Assembly (NCBI GenBank): GCA_017847885.1
Contig: JAGAUA010000019.1
Location: 1-64,000 of the forward strand
Source: Oscillospiraceae bacterium
Lineage (GTDB): Bacteria > Bacillota > Clostridia > Oscillospirales > Ruminococcaceae
Length of the DNA stretch: 64,000 nucleotides
Reading direction: 5' to 3'
Below are positions 1 to 8,340 of this stretch, piece by piece (the stretch's first letter is position 1; each line of letters opens with the position of its first letter). The notes below the pieces were generated by a model, which saw nothing but the letters and a program-made list of their open reading frames with translations, was not told where the DNA came from and did no database searches. The translations under genes and the position numbers were made by a program.

Positions 1-82
1 CTGGCTGACAGAAAATCTCTGACGGCTTGATAAAGTGCGCCTGCAAGCAGATTTACAGAGGCAATATGCCCGTTACAAAGCT

Positions 83-220
83 TTATACGTTTAACTTGAC
101 TTGCGTGATTTTATTGGTGGCTTTGTACGGTGTTGCCTTAGAAAAAGAGTCCTGTATCTTCTGAAGTGTTTCCACAGTGATCAAGTCAGTAAGATGTATT
201 TCTTCGTCCATATATATCAT
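83..220 (-). pseudogene. truncated PocR-like sensory-domain fragment
   Basis: A 45-codon reading frame begins at an ATG with a strong ribosome site (AGAGGAG) about 8 nt upstream and stops at 83. Its first 27 residues (MIYMDEEIHLTDLITVETLQ and following) resemble the start of PocR-type ligand-binding domains, which typically read LTDLI-x3-LQKIQDAFS. The family domain is over 100 residues, so this is only the beginning. Beyond the stop, in the -1/+2 frame, the sequence reads LLAGALYQAVRDFLSA up to the window edge, a helix that could be the end of such a domain. I infer an internally deleted or frameshifted gene that continues past base 1. It directly follows the response-regulator gene and may have been co-transcribed with it. 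It could instead be a genuine small protein; confidence is limited. Confidence 0.4.
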
Positions 221-234
221 TATGAATACTCCTC

Positions 235-1053
235 TTAGCCCAGCAGAGATTTTATCGTTTCGTTTACTCTTTCCATGTTTATCGGTTTAAGCAGGTAGCC
301 CTGCGGTTTAAGCGAAAGCACCTCGGTGATTTTCTCGCGGTCTGCAATACCGGTAAGAAAAACAACGGGTATATCCTTTGCACTGTCAATTTTTCTGATA
401 TTCTTTAGTACCTCGGGACCGTTTTCAACAGGCATCTGATAGTCAAGGAAGATAAGGTCGGGCGTTTTTGTTTCAAGCAGCTTCAAAGCCATTCTGCCGC
501 TTGCTATCGCCGTAACGTCATAGTTTTCCTCAAGGGCGGATTTAAGCAGCTTTAAAATATTTTTATCATCGTCGACAATAACGATATGCTTTCTTTCGTT
601 TCTGCTTTTTCTCTCAAGCTCTTCCGCAGCTTTCCGCTCCGCTTCTTCCTTTTCCTTGGCGATACGTTCTTTTTCCTCTTCAATAGTACGGAGAAGTCTG
701 GTTATTTTATCACCGATAGCGGATATGGTTATCGGTCTTGACAGTATAAGGTCAATAAGATTTTCGCCTTCATTTTCGTTGGAATAGAACTCATAGCAGT
801 CCTCGTCCGTGACCATGATTACAGGGACGCTGCCGAATACGCTGTTGTTTTTCAGCCGCTTTATTTGAGAAAATATCTGAGCGTCGGCATACTCTGCAAT
901 ACAAACATACGCATCGGGCTTAAACATCTCATAATGCGCACTTAGGTCTGCCCAATACCCCGACGTACTCATACAGTTAAAGCCTGTTGAATTCACAAAA
1001 AAATCTCTTAACAATGCCGAATTACCGCCGTTGACAAGTATTTTATATTTCAT
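235..1053 (-). CDS. response regulator with degenerate N-terminal receiver, coiled coil and C-terminal receiver
   Basis: The start at 1053 is chosen over an upstream in-frame ATG because GGGAGGT lies just before it. The protein is 272 residues. Residues 156-272 form a canonical receiver: acidic pair D161/D162, phospho-acceptor D204 in LDYQMP, T234 in LTG and K256 in LKP. Residues 1-120 have receiver-like beta/alpha periodicity but lack the acceptor aspartate, and residues 124-154 are a highly charged Glu/Lys/Arg coiled coil joining the halves. There is no DNA-binding or enzymatic output domain, so the output is probably by protein contact, as in single-domain regulators that act on kinases or cyclases. 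No histidine kinase is adjacent; the neighbour downstream is a PocR-like remnant. Function beyond phosphotransfer signalling is inference. Confidence 0.85.
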   Translation of the reverse strand: MKYKILVNGGNSALLRDFFVNSTGFNCMSTSGYWADLSAHYEMFKPDAYVCIAEYADAQIFSQIKRLKNNSVFGSVPVIMVTDEDCYEFYSNENEGENLIDLILSRPITISAIGDKITRLLRTIEEEKERIAKEKEEAERKAAEELERKSRNERKHIVIVDDDKNILKLLKSALEENYDVTAIASGRMALKLLETKTPDLIFLDYQMPVENGPEVLKNIRKIDSAKDIPVVFLTGIADREKITEVLSLKPQGYLLKPINMERVNETIKSLLG

Positions 1054-1362
1054 ACTGATATACCTCCCATTAATTATGTATATTTTTTGACGGGAACCGC
1101 AAGCATCCGCATAAAGTACGATAACCGCCGTAGGAGCTTTGAGCCGATTAGCTGCCAATATTATTCAGCATATTTTATATAATCTTTAGTATTGTTTTAT
1201 CGTATTTTGTAAGATTTGTCAATAGTTTGTCACAATTTGTCGTCCATAATTTCATAATTTATCCTATAAAAATATACAAAGTATTCTGTGTTTTTTTATT
1301 CTTTCCCCTCTTCAAGCATTTTTTACGCCTTTTGTAAATCCTATAATTATTTTTTACAAAAA

Positions 1363-1405
1363 GAGCCTGTTTAACATCTGCCTCATGCAGATATTAAACA
1401 GGCTC
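1363..1405 (-). terminator. intrinsic terminator (minus strand)
   Basis: A 12-bp inverted repeat (GAGCCTGTTTAA against TTAAACAGGCTC) encloses a second stem (ATCTGC/GCAGAT). Read on the minus strand it is followed by TTTTTG, as expected for a rho-independent terminator of the lipoprotein gene lying upstream on that strand. Confidence 0.6.
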
Positions 1406-1437
1406 AAAACCATTAATGAAGAATTATCTTTTTATGT

Positions 1438-1625
1438 AATACTAATTCTTAATCTCCTTATAGACAAAGTCTATAAGGAGAGCCGCCTGAAAGACGGCAA
1501 GTCAAAACCTGCGGTTTTGACGGAATTAGTATTGAACGGCTTTCCTGCGGCTTCGCCGCACCCACCGCAAAGCGGTGAAATCAACCTATAGACTTTGTCT
1601 ATAGGTTGATTAGGAAATAGTATAA
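1438..1625. repeat. cluster of nested palindromes, MITE-like element
   Basis: The 577-nt gap between the lipoprotein and regulator genes holds no credible gene. It is filled by hairpins: CTCCTTATAGAC-aaa-GTCTATAAGGAG (1454-1480), GTCAAAACC-tgc-GGTTTTGAC (1501-1521), TGCGGC-ttc-GCCGCA (1546-1560), CACCGC-aaa-GCGGTG (1563-1577) and a perfect 15-bp stem with ttt loop (1579-1611). An 11-bp repeat (1438-1448) pairs with 1523-1533, and the outer ends (1440-1454 and 1609-1623) are inverted copies matching at 13 of 15 positions. The arrangement suggests a small non-autonomous mobile element or a structured RNA. The remaining sequence, 1054-1362, is AT-rich and shows nothing I can name beyond probable promoter sequence. 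Confidence 0.6.
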
Positions 1626-1630
1626 GCATA

Positions 1631-2353
1631 TCAGGCAAGCATTTTCTCAAGCACCCATCTTCCGTTTTCGTAAACTGCCGTGCCGTCAACAAAATAATCT
1701 GTGTAAACAGGAACATCCGCAGGCTCTTCAATTTGGCATTTTACGGTAAATTCGCACCTGCTTCCGTCGGAAGAATTGACCGTTATCTCGGGGCTGCTCC
1801 AATCGACGTAATAACCCTTTGCACCTGCATAGTTAATGTCAATGCACAGCTCCCCGTCCACATCGAGATACATTGACGTATCCTCATAGGGAAAGTCATT
1901 CAGCAGCATATCGGTGTACTCCGCGGTATAAACCGTCAGCAGGTAGCTTTCCAAATCGGAAAGTGTCGCAAACTTATCGCTTGATACCTTGTAAACCGAC
2001 TCTCCCATAACGGGCTCGTCCTCATGGGGAAGTCCGCCCATGCAGAAGATTTTCATCATACAGTAAAGGTTTTCGTCAAGCAGGGCGCGAAGCTCCGTCT
2101 CGTCGGGAGCGCTAATCTCGTTTTCCGCAGCTGTTTCGGACTCCGTCTCGGTCTGGGTTTCCGTCGCTTTTTCGGTCACGGTCTCCGAAGCTTCTGCCGT
2201 GGCAGCACTCTGCTCCGTTTCCGTGTCGGAAGCAGCGCTCTGCTCCGCTGTGGTCTGGGATATCTCGTTGATTTTTACGTCGTCGGTAACCTCTGCGCAT
2301 GAGCAAAGCAGCGCCGACATTGCAAGCATACAAATCAAAATTTTTCTTTTCAT
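1631..2353 (-). CDS. secreted lipoprotein with Thr/Glu/Ser-rich linker, unknown function
   Basis: I place the start at 2353 (MKRKILICMLAM), which has AAAGGA upstream; an in-frame ATG six codons earlier lacks a ribosome site. The 240-residue product has a lipoprotein signal peptide ending in a cysteine (LLCSC), a low-complexity linker of about 55 residues rich in T, E, S and A, and a C-terminal globular domain of about 140 residues. The linker should hold the domain away from the membrane on the cell surface. The C-terminal part (ATLSDLESYLLTVYTAEYTD and following) faintly resembles IseA-type or NTF2-like extracellular domains, but I do not recognise it with confidence. It stands alone, with a terminator-like hairpin and palindromic repeat downstream. 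Confidence 0.75.
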   Translation of the reverse strand: MKRKILICMLAMSALLCSCAEVTDDVKINEISQTTAEQSAASDTETEQSAATAEASETVTEKATETQTETESETAAENEISAPDETELRALLDENLYCMMKIFCMGGLPHEDEPVMGESVYKVSSDKFATLSDLESYLLTVYTAEYTDMLLNDFPYEDTSMYLDVDGELCIDINYAGAKGYYVDWSSPEITVNSSDGSRCEFTVKCQIEEPADVPVYTDYFVDGTAVYENGRWVLEKMLA

Positions 2354-2476
2354 CTTCAAAATTCCTTTCATTGTTTTTCAAAAATTTATTATGTCCGACA
2401 GTATCATTATAATAAAAATAATCAGAAACGGCGGAACTGCACATCTTGATTTCATATAAATACCTGCCTTTCCATA

Positions 2477-2959
2477 TTACATAATTTTGTTTCTGCGCTC
2501 CATTATCGTTGTGGATTGCCAGTTTCCGAAACGGTCTTTTGCGATATTTTCACGGTATCCTATAACTCTGAAGCCGCATTTTTTATGCAACTCTATGCTT
2601 GCTGTATTTACCGAAAAGATAGCCGAATACAACGTCCAGTACCCAAGCTTTTCGGTTTCCTCACAAAGCTTTTTCATAAGCGCCGTTCCGATGCCTTTTC
2701 TGAGGTGATTTTCGTCCACGAAAATGCTTACCTCCACAACGCCTTTATATGCCTCTCTCTTTGAGGTGGGGGCTATTACCGTGTACCCGACAACCTTCCC
2801 GTCCGACTCATATACAAATCGGCACTCCTTTATATGGCTCAAATCCCACTGCTCATAGGACGGACGCTCAACAGCAAAGGTCACATCGCCTTTTTCGATG
2901 CTTTGCATATATATACGCATCATATCTTCCCAATCCGTTTCACGCATTTCTCTGAGCAT
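2477..2959 (-). CDS. GNAT N-acetyltransferase, phosphinothricin-acetyltransferase-like
   Basis: The start at 2959 (MLREMRETDWEDM) has AGAGG 8 nt upstream; an earlier in-frame ATG at 2989 has no ribosome site. The 160-residue protein is a GCN5-related acetyltransferase: an N-terminal alpha/beta region, the acetyl-CoA binding loop HLRKGIGTALMKKL, then SVNTASIELHKKCGFRVIGY, a pattern typical of the Pat/Bar subgroup that acetylates phosphinothricin, methionine sulfoximine or similar amino compounds. Substrate is not deducible from sequence alone. The gene is monocistronic, bounded upstream by a 180-bp palindromic element. Members of this subgroup are common in Bacillota and often act on methionine analogues. 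Confidence 0.88.
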   Translation of the reverse strand: MLREMRETDWEDMMRIYMQSIEKGDVTFAVERPSYEQWDLSHIKECRFVYESDGKVVGYTVIAPTSKREAYKGVVEVSIFVDENHLRKGIGTALMKKLCEETEKLGYWTLYSAIFSVNTASIELHKKCGFRVIGYRENIAKDRFGNWQSTTIMERRNKIM

Positions 2960-3016
2960 TTCAAAGACCTCTTTTTCTGCATAATACATTGTAGCACGGA
3001 AATTATTAAATAATCC

Positions 3017-3196
3017 TTAAGGAAGCGCTGATTAAATCGCGCCTTACGGCTTGGCGCGCATCTTGCTTGCATATTTTTCGTCAGATTGTATAGAAATTTC
3101 TTGACATACGACAGTATGCCTGCGAAATTTCTATACAATCTGACGAAAAATCTGACTGCGCAATATGCGCACCAGATTTAATCAGCACTTCCTTAA
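3017..3196. repeat. 180-bp MITE-like element with nested inverted repeats
   Basis: The outer ends are 22-bp inverted repeats (TTAAGGAAGCGCTGATTAAA and its complement, one mismatch). Inside lies a perfect 28-bp inverted repeat (3073-3100 against 3124-3151) around a 23-nt loop that itself can pair CATAC with GTATG. Smaller hairpins (GCGCC/GGCGC and TGCGCA-ata-TGCGCA) occupy the spacers. No open reading frame of significance is present. This is the profile of a miniature inverted-repeat element or a highly structured RNA. I see no clear target-site duplication. The rest of the roughly 500-nt gap holds only the ior promoter. Confidence 0.7.
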
Positions 3197-3427
3197 ATTT
3201 CAAACCAAGCTAACTAACGTTTGCTTTCTTATTATAGCACACCCTTGCTCTGATGTCAAGCAGAAAAATCATTTCTCATATGTACGGCAAAAGCGGAAGC
3301 AATGGTTTTGCTTTACGCTATAAATTATATACCCGATTTTCACCGATTGTAAGTGCCAATCGTCAGATTTTGATATGACAAATGTAATTTTTCAGTATGA
3401 CAGCATAAGTAAATATGAAATAAATTG

Positions 3428-3456
3428 TTGACGGAAATGCAAAAAGATAGTATAAT
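3428..3456 (+). promoter_or_regulatory. sigma-A promoter of the iorAB-paaK operon
   Basis: TTGACG (3428-3433) and TATAAT (3451-3456) are separated by exactly 17 nt, about 40 nt before the iorA start. Confidence 0.75.
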
Positions 3457-3495
3457 GATTATGTATATTTTATTGTGAAAGAAGTGAGCCGTCCC

Positions 3496-5292
3496 TTGAA
3501 AAAAGAATACATAATGGGCAACAGCGCAATTGCTCTCGGTGCTGTTTCGGCAGGAATAAGCTTAGCGGCAGGCTATCCCGGAACTCCCTCGTCGGAAATT
3601 ATCGAGACTATTGAAAAATATAACAACGGCAACATTCACCTTGAATGGTCGGTAAACGAAAAAGCCGCTCTCGAGGTTGCCGCAGCCGCTTCATACGCAG
3701 GAGCAAGAAGCCTTGTCACCATGAAGCAGGTAGGTCTGAACGTTGCCGCCGACCCGCTTATGTCTCTTGCATACGTGGGCGTAAAGGGGGGTATGGTCAT
3801 TGTCGTTGCCGATGACCCGGGACCCATATCCTCCCAGACAGAGCAGGACACCAGAATGTTTGCGGAGTTCTGCCGTATCCCCGTTTTTGACCCGTCCTCA
3901 CCCGAGGAAGCCTTTGAAATGATAAAGGAAGCTTTTGATTTTTCGGAAAAGTACAAGACCCCCGTACTCTTCCGCCCCACCACAAGAATATGCCACGCAT
4001 ACGCTTCCGTGGAATTCGATGAAAGCTTCTCCCCCAAGCCTTACGAGGGATTTGTAAAGGACTCGAAGCGCTGGGTGATATTCCCGAAACTGTCCTTTGC
4101 AAACCATGCAATGATAGAAAAAAGAAATCCCGAGATTGGAAACGATTTTTCCGAATACAGCCGCAACACCGCCTGCGGAAAGGGCAAAAAGGCTGTTTTC
4201 ACATCGGGAATAAGCTATGCCTATGTGAAGGAGTACCTCAAAGACAGGGACGATGTTACCGTGTGCAGGATAGCTACTCCCTACCCTTTCCCCGAAAAGC
4301 TGGTGCTTTCGGCACTTGATGGGGTTGAGGAAGTCCTCTGCATTGAAGAGCTTAGTCCGTACATAGAAACCCAAATTCAACGCGTTGCCGGCATACACAA
4401 GCTTGGCGTCAGCATTTTCGGCAAGACAACGTGGCATATTGCCGCCGCAGGTGAAAACAGCTCCGACTCCGCAGCAAAGGCGCTGAAAGCTTTTCTCGGT
4501 GACAGCGCCGAGGAAACGGGCATTGACCTGTCGGATATTCCGCCGCTGCCTGTCAGACCACCCGTTTTATGCGCTGGCTGTCCTCACAGGGCTTCATTTT
4601 ACGCTGTAAAGCAGGCTATGAAGGGCAGAAAAGCGTTTTTCTGCGGCGACATCGGCTGCTACACCTTGGGCAACGCAATGCCCCTTGATATGGTGGATAC
4701 CTGCCTTTGCATGGGCGCAGGCGTGACCATGGCGCAGGGCTTATACCACATGGAAAAAGACGCGGTAAGCTTTGCTTTTATTGGTGACTCCACGTTTTTC
4801 GCTTCGGGAATGACGGGCGTTGTCAACGCTGTATACAACGAAGCGGACATGATACTTTGCGTCCTTGACAATTCCACTACCGCAATGACGGGACATCAGC
4901 CTCACCCCGGTACGGGAAAAAATATGATGGGCAGCTTTGTTGAAAAAATAAGTATCCCCGACATACTCAAAGGTATGGGCGTTAAAAGGATAGAGACAGT
5001 CAACCCCTTTGAGCTTGCAAAGGCGGTTGATACGGTAAAAAGCTGTGCGGAAGAAAAAGGCGTTAAGGCAATAATTTTTGCGGCGCCATGTATTGCGCTT
5101 TACAAGCCCGAAAAGAAAATGTGCATAAACGACAACTGCATAAACTGCAAAAAGTGCATAAAGGAAGTGGGCTGTCCTGCCACCGTTATCGTAAACGGCA
5201 GGGTCTCCATTGATGCAAGTCTCTGCACGGGCTGCGGATTGTGCGCACAGGTCTGCCCCGTAAATGCTATCGGAGGTGAAGGTGATGAATAA
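3496..5292 (+). CDS. iorA: indolepyruvate ferredoxin oxidoreductase, alpha subunit
   Basis: The alpha subunit catalyses CoA-dependent oxidative decarboxylation of aryl pyruvates (from Trp, Phe, Tyr) to aryl-acetyl-CoA, reducing ferredoxin in the cytoplasm. The N-terminal pyrimidine-binding half begins EYIMGNSAIALGA; the thiamine-diphosphate half carries CAGCPHR, GDIGCYTLG (near residue 382) and GDSTFFASG (near 429). The C-terminal 60 residues hold two [4Fe-4S] clusters in CINCKKCIKEVGCP and CTGCGLCAQVCPVNA. I prefer the TTG start at 3496 (598 residues) because a GTG at 3475 has no ribosome site, whereas AAGTGAG precedes the TTG; MKKEYIMGN also fits the family. The stop overlaps iorB by 8 nt, so the two subunits are translationally coupled. 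Confidence 0.95.
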   Translation: MKKEYIMGNSAIALGAVSAGISLAAGYPGTPSSEIIETIEKYNNGNIHLEWSVNEKAALEVAAAASYAGARSLVTMKQVGLNVAADPLMSLAYVGVKGGMVIVVADDPGPISSQTEQDTRMFAEFCRIPVFDPSSPEEAFEMIKEAFDFSEKYKTPVLFRPTTRICHAYASVEFDESFSPKPYEGFVKDSKRWVIFPKLSFANHAMIEKRNPEIGNDFSEYSRNTACGKGKKAVFTSGISYAYVKEYLKDRDDVTVCRIATPYPFPEKLVLSALDGVEEVLCIEELSPYIETQIQRVAGIHKLGVSIFGKTTWHIAAAGENSSDSAAKALKAFLGDSAEETGIDLSDIPPLPVRPPVLCAGCPHRASFYAVKQAMKGRKAFFCGDIGCYTLGNAMPLDMVDTCLCMGAGVTMAQGLYHMEKDAVSFAFIGDSTFFASGMTGVVNAVYNEADMILCVLDNSTTAMTGHQPHPGTGKNMMGSFVEKISIPDILKGMGVKRIETVNPFELAKAVDTVKSCAEEKGVKAIIFAAPCIALYKPEKKMCINDNCINCKKCIKEVGCPATVIVNGRVSIDASLCTGCGLCAQVCPVNAIGGEGDE

Positions 5293-5884
5293 GGACATTT
5301 TGCTTTGCGGCGTGGGCGGTCAGGGAACGGTGCTTGCGTCGAAGCTTATCGCTTCATCGGCAATGGAATGTGGCAATACCGTACATTCCGCGGAAACCAT
5401 AGGCATGGCGCAGCGCGGCGGCTCGGTAACAAGCCACGTGCGTATCGGTGAAAACGCATTTTCTCCGCTTATTCCCATGGGCAAGGCGGATATGATACTT
5501 GCCTTTGAGCCTGCCGAGGCGGTAAGAAATCTCTGCTACCTCAAAAAAGGCGGCGTTGTTATCGTAAATTCCGTACCCGTCAAGCCTGTTACCGAATCGC
5601 TTCACGACACGGGCTACGACGGCACGGAAATGATCGCATATCTCAGAAAAAAGGTGGATGAGCTTGTTGTCATCAACGCGGACGAGATATGCAAAAGTCT
5701 CGGCTCGGCAAAAATATTTAACGTTGCAATTCTCGGTGCAGCCGTCGGCACGGGCAGGCTGGGCATTGACGCGGAAACCGTTCTGAAAGAGATTGAAACC
5801 AAAGTACCGAAAAAATTTACCGAAATAAATAAACGCGCTTTCTTTGCAGGAAAGCAGATTGGAGAAAGCTATGCAGTTAAATGA
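5285..5884 (+). CDS. iorB: indolepyruvate ferredoxin oxidoreductase, beta subunit
   Basis: This is the gamma-type (pyruvate:ferredoxin oxidoreductase gamma-domain) subunit, 199 residues, which completes the IorAB heterodimer and interacts with CoA and ferredoxin. It begins MNKDILLCGVGGQGTVLASK with the characteristic G-x-G-G-Q-G nucleotide-like loop, followed by ETIGMAQRGGSVTSHVRIG, the family hallmark. The start at 5285 follows GGAGGTGAAGG inside the end of iorA. It overlaps the following CoA-ligase gene by 14 nt, giving a tightly coupled three-gene operon. Confidence 0.94.
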   Translation: MNKDILLCGVGGQGTVLASKLIASSAMECGNTVHSAETIGMAQRGGSVTSHVRIGENAFSPLIPMGKADMILAFEPAEAVRNLCYLKKGGVVIVNSVPVKPVTESLHDTGYDGTEMIAYLRKKVDELVVINADEICKSLGSAKIFNVAILGAAVGTGRLGIDAETVLKEIETKVPKKFTEINKRAFFAGKQIGESYAVK

Positions 5885-7109
5885 CATTCAGTTAAAGCAG
5901 GTGGACGCTCAGATAAAAAGGCTGATAAACACCGACAGCTACTACGGAAAAATGTACAAGGACATGGGCATCACGGGCGTAAGCAGTCAGGAGGACTTTG
6001 AAAAGCTTCCCTTTTCAAGCAAGGCGGATCTGCGAAACGCTTACCCTCTCGGTATTCAGGCAGTGCCCGACGAGGACGTGGTGAGGATACATTCTTCCTC
6101 GGGAACAACAGGAAAGCCCGTTATAATTCCTTACACAGCAAAGGACGTTGACGATTGGGCAACTATGTTTGCGCGCTGCTACGAGACCGTTGGCATTACC
6201 AAAAAGGACAGGATACAGATAACTCCCGGCTACGGTCTTTGGACGGCAGGAATAGGCTTTCAAGCAGGCTGCGAAAAGCTTGGTGCAATGGCTATACCCA
6301 TGGGTCCGGGCAACACCGACAAGCAGCTTCAGATGATGATAGACCTGAAATCAACGGTCATTACCGCAACATCGTCATATGCGCTTCTTCTTTCAGAGGA
6401 GATAAACAAAAGAGGCTTAAAGGACAAGATATGCCTTAAAAAGGGAGTTTTCGGCTCGGAGCGCTGGAGCGAGAAAATGCGCGCAAATATCAAAAACGGA
6501 CTTGGGATAGAGCTTTACGATATTTACGGTCTGACCGAGATATACGGTCCGGGCATCGGTATCAACTGCGAATGCGGAACGGGTATCCACTATTGGGACG
6601 ACTTTGTTTACATTGAGATAATCGACCCTGTAACGGGCAAGACGCTTCCCGACGGCGAAAAGGGCGAAATAGTTATAACCACTCTTGTTAAGGAGGGCGC
6701 ACCGCTGCTTCGCTTCCGCACCCACGATATTTCAAGAATTATCCCCGAAAAGTGCCCATGCGGAAGAAGCTATCCCAGAATTGACGTTATCGAGGGCAGA
6801 AGCGACGATATGTTCAAGGTACACGGCGTTAATATGTTCCCGAGTCAGGTGGAGGAGATACTCCGTGACGTTGACGGCGCTTCAAGCGAGTACACTATCA
6901 CAATTGCTCACGATGAAGACAACAACCGCGACATAATGATACTCACCGTTGAGGGCGAGGGACGGGTAAGCTTTGAGCAGATGTCGAAGCAGATAACGGC
7001 GCTGTTCAAGTCCCGTATCGGCGTAACGCCAAAGGTCACTATCGTTCCCGTGGGAACTCTCCCTAGAAGCGAGAAAAAAACAAAGCGCGTTACCGATTAC
7101 AGAAGCTAA
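5871..7109 (+). CDS. phenylacetate-CoA ligase family protein
   Basis: An adenylate-forming enzyme of 412 residues that in this family interconverts aryl acetates and aryl-acetyl-CoA with ATP or with AMP and pyrophosphate. The P-loop-like motif IHSSSGTTGKPVIIPYT lies near residue 83, YGLTEIYGPG near 220, and the C-terminal hinge domain ends in RSEKKTKRV with the expected catalytic lysine region. The start at 5871 has GGAGAAAG upstream. Position behind iorAB is commonly seen in anaerobes: IorAB makes aryl-acetyl-CoA and the ligase, run backwards, could conserve energy as ATP while releasing indoleacetate or phenylacetate. Direction in vivo is inference. paaK-like is a family label, not proof of an aerobic phenylacetate pathway, which is absent here. 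Confidence 0.92.
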   Translation: MQLNDIQLKQVDAQIKRLINTDSYYGKMYKDMGITGVSSQEDFEKLPFSSKADLRNAYPLGIQAVPDEDVVRIHSSSGTTGKPVIIPYTAKDVDDWATMFARCYETVGITKKDRIQITPGYGLWTAGIGFQAGCEKLGAMAIPMGPGNTDKQLQMMIDLKSTVITATSSYALLLSEEINKRGLKDKICLKKGVFGSERWSEKMRANIKNGLGIELYDIYGLTEIYGPGIGINCECGTGIHYWDDFVYIEIIDPVTGKTLPDGEKGEIVITTLVKEGAPLLRFRTHDISRIIPEKCPCGRSYPRIDVIEGRSDDMFKVHGVNMFPSQVEEILRDVDGASSEYTITIAHDEDNNRDIMILTVEGEGRVSFEQMSKQITALFKSRIGVTPKVTIVPVGTLPRSEKKTKRVTDYRS

Positions 7110-7116
7110 ACATATC

Positions 7117-7148
7117 AAAAGGCGCAGGATACCGTTCCTGCGCCTTTT
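7117..7148. terminator. bidirectional terminator
   Basis: A 13-bp stem, AAAAGGCGCAGGA paired with TCCTGCGCCTTTT, with a 6-nt loop, sits between the convergent paaK-like and apbE genes. A/T tracts on both sides allow use from either strand. Confidence 0.8.
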
Positions 7149-7149
7149 A

Positions 7150-8172
7150 TCATCTTATCACATTCACCCTTGTGTCGGGATATTCCCCGTTCAAGGTGAA
7201 GCTTTCCTCGATGCCCTCGGTGATGTAAACCTCTCCGCCTTTCGTAACAAGCACCATTTCAAAGCCGCCGTATCCGCGCCAGAATTGTTCCGCCTTTTCC
7301 TGACCCATGACGAAAACCGCGGTGGAAAGCCCGTCGCAAAGCCTTCCCTTGCTGCCGATTATTGTTGCGGAGGCAAGTCCGCTTTCCGCAGGTCTGCCAT
7401 TTTCGGGGTCAAGTATGTGGCAATAGGTGCTTCCGTTTTCGTCCGTGAAATACCGCTCGTATCCCCCCGAGGTTATCACCGCGCAGTCCGAAACTTCCAG
7501 CATGGCAAGGCTTCCGCCGTCAAAGGGATTTCGCAGTCCCACGCGCCAAGGCGTGCCGTCGGGCTTTGAACCTATCGCCTGAATATTTCCGCCAAGGTCA
7601 AGCAGGGCGGAATTTACGCCGCGTTCTTTCAGTATGCTGACGGCAATATCCCCTGCGTACCCCTTTCCTACCGCGCCAAGGTCAAGCTGCATACCCTCGG
7701 GTATCGTCACGCTTCCGCTATCAAGCCGCACCTTTTCACAGCCCGTATTTTCAAGCAAAGCCGCAATTTCATCATCGCTCGGCACGCGGTATTCTCCCGT
7801 TGTAAAGCCCCATGCTTTCAAAACAGGGTACAAGGTTATGTTAAGAGCGCCGTCCGTTGCTTCGGATATTTCCAAGGCATATTCAATAAGCGCTTCGGTC
7901 TCCTTGCTGACTGGAACGGTTTTTCCGCCACTGTTGTTTATGGCGTAAACTTCGCTGTTTTCGTCCGTTGCCGACCACATTTTTTCAAGCGCTATGATTT
8001 TTTCCGATACGTCATTTAACGCGCTTTCCGCGTTTTTACCATAGGCAGTCACGGTCATGTACGTGTCCATTGCAAAAAAAGAAACGCTGCACGGTTTTCG
8101 GTCGCTTTCGTATGCACAGGACGCAAACAGCACAGCGCAGGAAGCAAGTATGCCCAAGAATGTTTTTTTCAT
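7150..8172 (-). CDS. apbE: FAD:protein FMN transferase lipoprotein (ApbE)
   Basis: ApbE covalently attaches FMN from FAD to a threonine in flavoproteins such as RnfG/RnfD and NqrB/C, working outside the membrane. The 340-residue protein begins MKKTFLGILASCAVLFASC with a lipobox cysteine, so it is a membrane-anchored lipoprotein. Motifs: MDTYMTVTAYG, LDLGAVGKGYAGD, ALLDLGGNIQAIG and the metal-binding CDGLSTAVFVMG. The start at 8172 follows AAAGGA; an ATG nine codons upstream has none. No Rnf or Nqr genes are nearby. It is convergent with the ior operon and transcribed alone. Confidence 0.94.
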   Translation of the reverse strand: MKKTFLGILASCAVLFASCAYESDRKPCSVSFFAMDTYMTVTAYGKNAESALNDVSEKIIALEKMWSATDENSEVYAINNSGGKTVPVSKETEALIEYALEISEATDGALNITLYPVLKAWGFTTGEYRVPSDDEIAALLENTGCEKVRLDSGSVTIPEGMQLDLGAVGKGYAGDIAVSILKERGVNSALLDLGGNIQAIGSKPDGTPWRVGLRNPFDGGSLAMLEVSDCAVITSGGYERYFTDENGSTYCHILDPENGRPAESGLASATIIGSKGRLCDGLSTAVFVMGQEKAEQFWRGYGGFEMVLVTKGGEVYITEGIEESFTLNGEYPDTRVNVIR

Positions 8173-8264
8173 TTTTATGAATCCTTTCACAATAATCATA
8201 TCATGCTGACATTATTATACCCTTTTTCAAAAGGCTTTGCAAGTATATTGTTACCCTAACACAA

Positions 8265-8308
8265 AACAGCAAAAAAAGTCGGGAAAAATTTTTTATCCCG
8301 TGTATACT
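8265..8308 (+). promoter_or_regulatory. promoter with repeated upstream box, copy 1
   Basis: AACAGCAAAAAAAGTCG (8265-8281) is followed, 21 nt later, by a -10 TATACT (8303-8308). There is no good -35 hexamer, suggesting activator dependence. The same 17-mer occurs before the AraC-type regulator gene (10588-10604) at nearly the same distance from its -10. Confidence 0.6.
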
Positions 8309-8340
8309 TATATATGATGAAATAGAAAGAGGGGTTTATC

